Positions 56,497-64,000 of a DNA stretch of 64,000 nt are shown here, in pieces; positions within the stretch are counted from its first letter, which is position 1, and every line of letters begins with the position of its first letter. This stretch comes from Dactylonectria macrodidyma (lineage: Eukaryota > Ascomycota > Sordariomycetes > Hypocreales > Nectriaceae). Location of the stretch: positions 372,001-436,000 of the forward strand of contig JAGMUV010000003.1 in assembly GCA_020744425.1 (NCBI GenBank), read 5' to 3'. The notes beneath the pieces were generated by a model. It saw only the letters and a program-made list of their open reading frames with translations. It was not told where the DNA came from and did not search any database. The translations under genes and the position numbers were made by a program.

Positions 56497-58744
56497 GATT
56501 GCGAGTTGGGGATAGGGGGAAGAGACTTGAGAGAGAGGAACTTGATAGGTGGGTTGAGGAGAGAGAAGAGAGAGGGATCCGAGAACGATGCTTGTCAGTA
56601 CAAGGCAGGATGATGAGAATCGAGGCTCAAAACGACGAGAGAAGGGTTGGCTCTTTATTGCCTTGAGCAACCTGAGCTCTCCTAGAGCTCTCAACTCGAA
56701 TACGAGTTTGCTCGTGCGGGTTTCCTTTTAAAAAACGACGAGAGATGGAGTCCTAGAGCGCTGGAAACTAGTGAGACATATGATGAGGGCAAATAGCGAC
56801 CTAGTAGTCTACATAGCTTTAGGCGGATAGCCACCGCAACTAGAGAATCCCAAAGTCCCTACCCGCAGTTATGGCCTGATTCTTGCAGTCTGAAATGGAT
56901 TAGTACTGGCTGGATACATGACAGAGATTCGAGGACAATTGCCAAGGCCCTGGAGGGGTCGGCGATCTGCAGGTTTCCCTTTGAGGAGGTTGGTGAGATG
57001 GACTCGAGAGATCGAGTATCCAATAGCAGAGACTTCCGCGTCTGCAGGGTTGTGTGTTTGAGATGAGATTCACGAGAAATGGCAGATTCGAGGACGAGAT
57101 ACTCCAATCATCAATGGCGGTGACTGATGATCTGCGGGCCTGCGTTTGGTGGCTTGCTCGAGGTGACATATCAACTCAAGGACAGGAAGCAAAGTGCAGA
57201 TGGTATAATGGCGGTCTGCAAGTCTGCGTGCTTCTATCGTTTGGTGGCTTGCTCGGGTAGATACATGCGAATTTGAGAAGTGACACCTCGACAGGACAAG
57301 AACCGAGAAAACAAGGACAACAGCCCAATGATATCGAGTTTGCATCTGCACCCTGCAGGTTTGTGTCTCCCGGTGACTTCTTTGGCTTTCTCTTCCCGTC
57401 CTCCCGTCCGAGCGTACATCTCCCGAGATGATAGGCGTTTTGAATAGCGCGGCGCGGGACGAGGAAGTTTGAACCATTCCCCCGCCTTGTGATTATTTCT
57501 CGAGGATTCCATCGTTCGGGACTACTTGCTAGCGGGGTGCTGACGGTAAACGCACTTGAGACATGCATATATTTCGTTTTTTTTATGACTACGCCACCAA
57601 TCAAAGCTGAGATAAATCAAGGTATCACAATGGTTGTTTGGTGGCTTGCGAAGGGACTTGGCAAAATCACACAAGGTCTTGACCGTTTCTTTTGTTGTGT
57701 TCAGAAGCTGGGGGGAGGGGGAGGGGGTACCTACGCAGAGCCTTCTTTTCCTCACTTCACAGGAAGACGGCGAGTTGTCGAAGTCGGTTTTTCGATCTCA
57801 GAGTAACGCTGACTTGATCTAGATCGGAGGACCCTCAATGGTTGCCCTGCGGTTCTTGCTTCAAACCGGGAAGCCGGGTCCGGCCTGATCCGCCTGGTGG
57901 ATACAAGCAAGCACACCGACCCCACGAGCCATTCCTTTCCTTTCCTTTTTTTCCTAGTGGGTGTGACACTGCATCCGTAGATCCAAAACACTGAGACCAC
58001 GGACTCTCAGCTGAGCAAGAAAACAGAAGAGGTGAGATGACGAGGGGATGCACATGGGATTGCGTGCTGGTTGCGGAGAGCACCGACAGAGTCTTGAGAA
58101 GGGAGATTTTTGGGGGTCTATCGAGGTCCCCAGGTTTTGAACTGCGTTTTCTGCTTGTTCTCGTCTTCTCTGTCGTCTTACACTCTGTTGCTGGAGTTGT
58201 CAAGTGTGGCCCGCTCTTGGTGGTGGATCTTGGTAGTGAGCGATCTGGATCGGCGCGCTAGCGAGTGCTAGAGGCTAGGGTCTGGCCTTGCCCACTGTAA
58301 AATGCGTGTGGTGGGATCGATAATGACCGCAAGTTATCTGTCTGTCAAGTGAAAAGTTGTAGTTGCTGGATGATGCTATTCTAGAACTGAGGTTATTCGT
58401 GTTGGAATCATTTCCCGTCCACGATGACCTCGCGACAGAGACCCAAGCCAGAGACCCGAGCGCCATTCCACTCTGTCCTGTCAGCATACTCAGGGGTCAG
58501 CTCGTCCATCACAGGGGGGTTCCAGGTGTCCACTTGTTCTAGGCTGACGGAGTTTGTGCGGACTTTTGTCATCTCCGCTTACCTAGGAAGGTGGAATATT
58601 TTGGAAGCGACCAGCCGAACAAAAACGTCCCGAGCGAGCCGGCGACCCGAAAGACACATTTGTTTGATGACGGGTTGTTTCTGATCCCCTTCACTCACTG
58701 AACGGATAACCAGAACCAGATATCGGAGAACGACACTGTGGACA
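56497..58744. other. Intergenic ~2.2 kb with short repeats
   Basis: Upstream regions of two divergent genes. 56.5-56.72 kb reads as the leader of the C48-like gene (ORF open to 56694). Short direct repeats lie at 57.14-57.65 kb (separate entry). A G-rich run GGGGGGAGGGGGAGGGGG is at ~57711-57728. Several 70-140 codon ORFs overlap on opposite strands; none has a motif. Confidence 0.4.
57100..57650 (+). repeat. Three dispersed copies of GTTTGGTGGCTTGCTCG
   Basis: Copies at 57144-57160, 57239-57255 and, truncated to GTTTGGTGGCTTGCG, 57635-57649. The first two also share ATGGCGGT...TCTGC...TGCG upstream at similar spacing, suggesting a ~95-bp degenerate tandem unit. Origin unknown. Confidence 0.45.
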
Positions 58745-60388
58745 ATGACACAGACTGAAGACGCGCCTTCTGAGCGCGACGGTGCGACGGTTGGAGGCGT
58801 GCGGATGGCTCGTCGCGCTGACCGACGCTCCGATGATGACTTCATCAGCCATGGCATCACCAACGGCATTGCCAGCAGCTACGGCTCCATTCCGAGCAGC
58901 AACCCTGCGTCTTCCTCGCCATCGAAGTCATCACCCAACTCTTCAACACGCGCCCTGGCCCCAGATCTCCTTCGCGGCTTCTTGATGCTCACCATGGCCC
59001 TCGACCACACGGCCCTCGCCCTCAACACGTGGGAGCACGGCACCGGCCGCACCTCCGAGATGGACGGCGCCGTCGTCACGAGCTGGAACCGCCGGGCCGC
59101 GTATCTCGTCCGCTCGCTGACCCACCTGTGCGCTCCGGGCTTCACCTTTTTGCTCGGTGTCGGCGTCGTCTACCTCGGCCGGTCGCGGACTCGGCTCGGG
59201 TGGTCGTCGGGACGCATCGCGAGGTACTTTGCCGTGCGCTGTGGTGTTTTGACGGTGGTGAATGTCGTCCTAGGACTGGCTGTCTCTGCCGGTGAGGTGT
59301 GGTTCATGAACTTTGTCTTGTTTGCCCTCGCTGTCGATTACTTTCTCGCTGGCATGCTATGGCTCGTCATTGACGAGACGGAGCCGTTGCTGGCTCGATC
59401 CATCTCCGGGTTGCTACCAGACGACGCCAACTTGTTACAAGATGATGCCGAAGAGCCTCTCTTACGACCATCTCCGACTCCTCAAAGCCCACGTGTCTCA
59501 ACCCGTGTCTCAACCCGTGCGTCAACCATGTCGTGGCACATTCACAACGCCCTCCTCGGCATCGTCAGCCTCGTCACCATCTGGTGGAACCACTGGCTCT
59601 CTCCCACCGGCGGCCACTGCGATGTTCAGAGCAACGACAACAACTTCATGCCCACTACTGCACCCGGCCCAGGGCTCGACACTCCGGCCATCTCTCACCA
59701 CCCACTCCTCGGCATCTGGTTCTGGGTTGTCGAGTCGAAGCGTGTCATGTCGCCTTTCCCGCCTCTGGCCTGGCTGTCCTTTGCCATAGTCGGCCTTCTC
59801 TACGCTCGGATCATTCTCGCTCGGCCTTGGAGTCGCCGCGACATCGCGCTTGGCCACTCTCTCGTCGGCCTTCTCTTCTTCATCTTCTTTGTTCTGACTA
59901 GGGTTCTTCGTTTTGGGAACCTTTCCGAGGGCTGCCTGCACACTCCCGAGCACGACAAGCATCCCAACCAGAACCCGTACCTGGTGTCGGGGCAGTCCTT
60001 CTTCTACATCATTAAATATCCCCCGGATGTGGCATTCTGGGCCTTTACCCTGGCAGGCAACTTCTTCCTGCTCGCCCTCTTCGGCGGCTTCCCCGTCCGC
60101 ATCAGCCAGCGCCTCACCATCCTGCTCGACTTTGGTAGAGCAGCTCTCTTCTTCTACATAGCCCACCTCTTTGCCGTCTTCATTTTCGGCGCCGTCTTGG
60201 TGCGTCTGTTTGGCCACGATGTTGGCATCCCAAGCCCGCAAGATCCCGACAATTCCAAGGGTATTGACAATGTCTGGGCGTACCTTACCATCTGGGCCGC
60301 GCTTATGCTGCTTTTGTGGCCCGCCACGCGATGGTACAGTCGCTTCAAGAGCACCAAGCCCGCTGATTCCATCTGGAGATTTTTCTAA
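58745..60388 (+). CDS. HGSNAT/DUF1624-like multi-pass membrane acyltransferase, 547 aa
   Basis: One uninterrupted frame. The first ~68 residues are a Ser-rich cytosolic tail. ALAPDLLRGFLMLTMALDHT (~70-90) followed by ALNTWEHGTGR is the signature start of the heparan-alpha-glucosaminide N-acetyltransferase / DUF1624 (YeiB-like) family: 'D..RG..m..M..vH'. About 9-10 helices follow, including FTFLLGVGVVYLGRSR, ARYFAVRCGVLTVVNVVLGL, FMNFVLFALAVDYFLAGMLW, WLSFAIVGLLYARIIL, LVGLLFFIFFVLTRVLRFG and ALFFYIAHLFAVFIFGAVLV. A Ser/Thr repeat (VSTRVSTRAST, ~255-265) sits in a loop. In lysosomal HGSNAT the conserved His of the first helix takes part in acetyl transfer from acetyl-CoA; this His is kept (D-H-T). 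Fungal substrate is unknown. Confidence 0.8.
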   Translation: MTQTEDAPSERDGATVGGVRMARRADRRSDDDFISHGITNGIASSYGSIPSSNPASSSPSKSSPNSSTRALAPDLLRGFLMLTMALDHTALALNTWEHGTGRTSEMDGAVVTSWNRRAAYLVRSLTHLCAPGFTFLLGVGVVYLGRSRTRLGWSSGRIARYFAVRCGVLTVVNVVLGLAVSAGEVWFMNFVLFALAVDYFLAGMLWLVIDETEPLLARSISGLLPDDANLLQDDAEEPLLRPSPTPQSPRVSTRVSTRASTMSWHIHNALLGIVSLVTIWWNHWLSPTGGHCDVQSNDNNFMPTTAPGPGLDTPAISHHPLLGIWFWVVESKRVMSPFPPLAWLSFAIVGLLYARIILARPWSRRDIALGHSLVGLLFFIFFVLTRVLRFGNLSEGCLHTPEHDKHPNQNPYLVSGQSFFYIIKYPPDVAFWAFTLAGNFFLLALFGGFPVRISQRLTILLDFGRAALFFYIAHLFAVFIFGAVLVRLFGHDVGIPSPQDPDNSKGIDNVWAYLTIWAALMLLLWPATRWYSRFKSTKPADSIWRFF

Positions 60389-60924
60389 GAATAAACAATA
60401 AACAAGTGTAAGATAGAATGGCTGGATAGGATGTACATGTATTAGACTCGATCAACCAATTCCTCATTTTCTGCGTTTCTCATCTTGATGCCAAGGTCCT
60501 CTCTATCCACGTGCGTGGGGGCCCTCCACGAAGAACGAGGCACAATCTCTACTACCTGTCGCTGTTCTTGATCATGACTGTGGTATGGAAGAACTTGTCC
60601 TTGTGTGGTTGAAGTTGCTCTAGATTTTAGGAATACTCACTCTCTAGCGTGGGGAGCCCCTCATAGTCCCATCTCCCCAACAAAGTCATCCTTCGGCACG
60701 AAGTCTTCCTTCCTCCTCGAGGGCAGAGAGCTCCCTTTTCTATATGATTGTTTTGTTCTTTCAACACCTTCACGACGGCGTTCCAATACTGCATCTCTTT
60801 CTCACCCCGGCAGTTGCGGATTTTCTTTCGAACTGGGGTGTCAATTTTGCGCTCAACAAAAAAGCTCGAAATTCGGGGCAGGTTTGTCCTTAATGCTCCT
60901 CCTCCACAAAGAAATCGACGAGTT
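60389..60924. other. Intergenic
   Basis: 3' flank of the acyltransferase and of the NACHT pseudogene. The small plus ORFs at 60605-60961 overlap the pseudogene end and have no motif. Nothing else seen. Confidence 0.4.
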
Positions 60925-62763
60925 TCAGTCGCGAATCAAGAATAGCGACCCTAGAATATGAATGGCACCATCGAGACACTCTCTGATTGCTGAAATGCTC
61001 GAAGCCAAAGTTTGCACTCCTAAAACTTGCTCTATATTTTCAGACGTCCGAAACAATTGTTTGTCGGCCTCGACCGTGTGCTCCACGTATGGCAGGACCG
61101 CAAATTGTTCTGTGAAACTCAAAAAGGTGTGCGGAGTCCCAGACTTGCCAGTGCATTGATTGTTCGACCAATGCAAGCCCTCATTGCTTGCTCGCGAACC
61201 GGGTGCGGCGAGTTTATAAGCCCGAGCTACTGCGCTGAGGGTGGCGTCCAGTTTCTCGAGAGACTTGGTCAATAACCTATAGTTGGGCCGATGATTCCGA
61301 ACGCGACAGGCGTGGTGGAAATAGACACCTATCCTTTCCCAAAAAACCTCCTCTATTGTTGTCGCGCCTACCCTCTCACGAGGATCCCACAGGCTATCAT
61401 CTGGGCTCTCAATGACGAGAGCCTTAAGAAGTGCAAGATGTGGATCAAAATTAGCTTCAGACTCTTTGCAGATCTCGGGCAGGCTCGTGGTGATCTATTC
61501 CCTGACAGATCGATGAAGATAATCCACGTAATCGTCGTGAGAGACTTCGAGCAGACCTTGGGTCCGACTATTCAATCGTCGTCTCATGCTTCCAAGGATA
61601 TAGTCGCTATGTGCAGTGCTCGCCGCCACGATATCGACGCTCATGTTGTACTCATCTGCTAGCCAGAAAGTAGTGGCATGAAGAGGCTGTGTCGAAGCAT
61701 ACTGGATCCGAAATAGATGACATGAGTCTCTTAGGTGTTTGGGGCTGATCCTACGCCAAATTCTCTGGTAGAGTTCATGTAAGTCGCTCGGGAGGTCGTC
61801 TAATGTTGCTTGTAGAGAAGATAGCGAGTCGCCATCGGTGAAGCCCTCACAAAGTGTCCGGGCGACAAGTGAAACCCAGAGAAACACTCCATTGGCTTTC
61901 GTTACAACGTCCTTAATGAGTTGGCTAGCCTTGGATGGCAAGGTGTCTCTAAGCTCTCGAAATCCTACAGTCCGCCCGAATTCCCCACGGGCGAATGTTT
62001 CAATGTCAGCTCTTGTCAAATCCTCCACTCGTAAGCACGGATTACGAGTAAATGCGTCAGTGAAAACAATCAATGGACGACTGCTGACGCAAATCTTAGT
62101 CCCTGGACGAGCCTGGAGGAGCCTTATGAAGTCGATCAGTGTCTCGTGTCTTCCTTCGAACTCATCAAGACCGTCAATAAACAAAGCGAGCTGAAACTCG
62201 TCTCCAATGAAGCCAGAGAGGGCGGAAAAGTTCTTAATCAGCTCTTCCCAGGTCCTCTTAGGTGCCAGTCCAATAGCTTGCTCGCCAAAAAATTTGAACC
62301 AGGCCCAGCGCCGTGGACAGACTGGAGAAACAATGCTGGGGATTTGCGTCAGGACCTGCCCGAGAATGGTCCGAAGAAGCCCCTCCTGAGTCCTTTGCAT
62401 TTCGCTCCCGGCATTCCAGAAGTAGAATGAGACGAATACTAGCTGTTTGTTGGATGACCAGTGCTCGAGGTGTTCCCGGACAGCTCTATGTTCTATTAAG
62501 AACTTCATCAAAGTAGACTTGCCAGCACCCAGTTTTCCGGTTATCCAGTAGATGTCGGTGCTAGCTCTCCTTAACTAAGAAGTGTAATTAGGCTAGCGCT
62601 TTCGACTTAAGGCTGCTCTAGAAAGGGCTTGGAAGATCCACTCGAACGCTTTGTCATAAGCATCGGGGATGGCGCCTTGACGACGGTAGAGTCCCCGAAA
62701 CCCAAGACTCTTGATTATGGGAGAAGAACAACTTCGATCATCATGCACTAGAAGTGTCCAAGT
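60925..62763 (-). pseudogene. NACHT-domain NLR, in-frame stops and truncated N-terminus
   Basis: One frame on the minus strand carries the family for ~1.8 kb. It starts near WTLLVHDDRSCSS, then IIKSLGFRGLYRRQ and AYDKAFEWIFQAL, the usual lead-in. Two stops (TAG, TAG) interrupt before the P-loop YWITGKLGAGKSTLMKFL (~62515-62560). Walker B (LALFIDGLDEFEG) and the sensor-like KICVSSRP follow, then winged-helix-like NGVFLWVSLVARTL and DLPSDLHELYQRIWRRI. A TAG at 61495-61497 breaks HRSVRE|ITTSLPEIC; the same frame then stays open to 60925. No intron fits the stops. No N-terminal effector domain is present; sequence upstream ends at an A14 tract (62764-62777). NLRs of this type control incompatibility or immunity. 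Confidence 0.8.
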
Positions 62764-62777
62764 AAAAAAAAAAAAAA
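62764..62777 (+). repeat. A14 homopolymer at NLR pseudogene edge
   Basis: Fourteen A residues mark the point where NLR similarity stops. Could be a breakpoint or simple slippage tract. Confidence 0.6.
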
Positions 62778-62826
62778 GCCTAACTATTATGTTGCCCTGT
62801 TAGTTGAACAATACGCGAGCCCTCGC

Positions 62827-63351
62827 TTATCCATGCTTGGTCATGTCAACGCAGAGAGTTGGCGCCATCAGGCATGATGTGTCATATGTTAAGTACCACT
62901 CGGGCAGAACTTGATAAGGACGGAAAGAAGCAGAAGACGTGGGGCACTCGGCGTTGGATGTGCAAGCACGCCTGACATGAATAGTGTCTGTCTTGTTCGT
63001 GTTACTTGGAGTGTGAATGATGGGCTCTCCCGCATCTTGCGAGTGACAACGTGACGCGGGAGATACGGGAGGTGACGTGGTATGCCGCGGTTGTTCCTCC
63101 AGATGAACAAGCCTACAGCAGGTGTTAGATCGCCGAATCACATCTCTCCTCCTGGGGAAATCGGCCGTTTACTTCTCTCTCTTCCTCACGGTTGGCTGGC
63201 ATTCAATGACATCCATGGAACAGTTGATGCATGGTGGGCCCGAATGAGACAAGGTACACCTTACTTTCCGATTGTGGCAAGCCCGGCACGCGGACTTGGA
63301 CCGCTTTCTGGGCCGCTGCTGCATATTCGACTGCGGTGCGTGTTTTGGCAT
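62827..63351 (-). CDS. Truncated Zn(II)2Cys6 zinc-cluster protein, 154 aa
   Basis: Model: complement(join(62827..63112,63173..63351)), 465 nt. The intron 63113-63172 (60 bp) has GTAAAC, TCTAACAC and TGTAG and splits a Lys codon. Residues ~15-55 form a complete binuclear zinc cluster: KSACRACHNRKVRC, GPPCINC, DVIEC, the six-Cys DNA-binding motif of fungal transcription factors, flanked by a basic PRKRSK. After the cluster a Pro/Ser-rich linker (HTTSPPVSPASRC) runs to a stop; the fungal-specific middle homology region (~400 residues in normal members) is missing. Start: ATG 63351; an inner Met at ~residue 10 (MQQRPRKRSK) is an alternative. Either a short DNA-binding-only regulator or the 5' remnant of a broken gene next to the NLR pseudogene. 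Confidence 0.7.
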
Positions 63352-64000
63352 TGCAAGATGGGCTCGGAACGACCCCGGCGAGGTCAAGTCGCAAAGGAAG
63401 TTTGCGTGCCCGGAACCTCGGCGATTTATATGTTTTGGTCCTTGGCACAGACTTGCCTCGGCCACCCTGACTCCATAACTCTACAAGCAGATGGCGGTGC
63501 AGCATGAGGTGGAGTCCTCGAGACCATCCCGTCAGCGGTTAGGCTCGACGGGCTTTTGTTTTGTCAACGAATACTGTGCAGTAGAGACGGTGTTAGTTCC
63601 CGGTGTGCAATCTTAAGACAAATCGCCCCTCTATCATCCTCATTACTTTCTTTTTCGTCGACCTTCGAATCGGTTCCTTAACCATCGGGAGGAAACTACA
63701 TTCTTATATATGGGCTTATGGCAATGGATCTTTGTGCTTTTCACTGTTGTCAACCTAAAAAACATACAGTACCCTTTTCATGGAATGTGAGTGCTGCAGC
63801 CCCCACCCCCCTGAAACCAACTCGCGCTCTCTGACCAGCTGAAGCTTCGCTTTTTTTAGGCCCTTGGATCCGGTATACTCCTGCATCGAAAAGCCAAAGA
63901 CCTGCTACGGCACAGCCACATCTTCCTTCCGACTGTGTCAACTACGTGGTCGCCTATCATTGAGTTAGACTTCAACCTGCATAAATCAAACGCAACGTAC
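63352..64000. other. Intergenic at window end
   Basis: Upstream region of the zinc-cluster gene. Plus ORFs at 63082-63507 are shadows of it. No gene, repeat or RNA is supported to the window end. Confidence 0.4.

Noticed and set aside
1..64000. CRISPR array, bacterial operon, ribosome-binding sites
   Set aside because: The sequence is fungal nuclear DNA; no regularly spaced identical repeats of 23-40 bp with unique spacers occur.

Overview
The window is nuclear DNA of a filamentous ascomycete (Pezizomycotina, probably a Sordariomycete). Evidence: short 48-90 bp introns with GTAAGT/GTATGT/GTGAGT donors and CTAAC/CTGAC branch sites, a tRNA-Pro with an intron after the anticodon loop, and lineage-typical families (CFEM, Clr5, Zn2Cys6, NACHT and WD40 NLR-type proteins, DUF1989, fungal arylsulfotransferase). 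No species is assigned. Exon models were built by hand from splice signals and reading-frame continuity; where given, the exon lengths sum to a multiple of three.

Layout. 1-0.5 kb: C-terminus of an RGS-domain protein. 1.3-8.6 kb: a two-exon F-box-like/DUF7730-type gene, a five-exon secreted cysteine-rich protein of unknown function (minus), a six-exon secreted aspzincin-type metalloprotease, and a CFEM-transmembrane protein (minus). 9.3-10.6 kb: a frameshifted WD40 gene, probably the C-terminal half of an NLR. 10.6-13.4 kb: AT-rich sequence, then degenerate ~160-200 bp repeats. 13.5-17.8 kb: a four-exon Clr5-domain gene of 806 residues and a small three-exon protein with an ABM/alpha-beta-barrel look.

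17.8-39.6 kb is a ~22 kb tract without a convincing intact gene. It is not simply AT-rich: it holds decayed coding segments, several still flanking textbook introns, and isolated TATATA islands every ~0.5-1.5 kb. It ends at a berberine-bridge-type FAD oxidoreductase pseudogene with four frameshifts and an intact TATA box.

41.8-60.4 kb is ordinary gene space: arylsulfotransferase-family protein, DUF1989 protein, multi-pass membrane protein, double-chromodomain protein, tRNA-Pro(AGG), beta-carbonic anhydrase with two possible starts, a Ulp1-like C48 protein whose catalytic Cys is replaced by Ser and which carries an 18-bp minisatellite, and a HGSNAT/DUF1624-like membrane acyltransferase. 60.9-63.4 kb returns to accessory content: a NACHT pseudogene with in-frame stops and a truncated Zn2Cys6 protein.

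No single operon-like system links the genes. The most interesting points are the active-site substitution in the Ulp1-like gene, the splice-competent gene graveyard, and the unknown 622-residue secreted protein.
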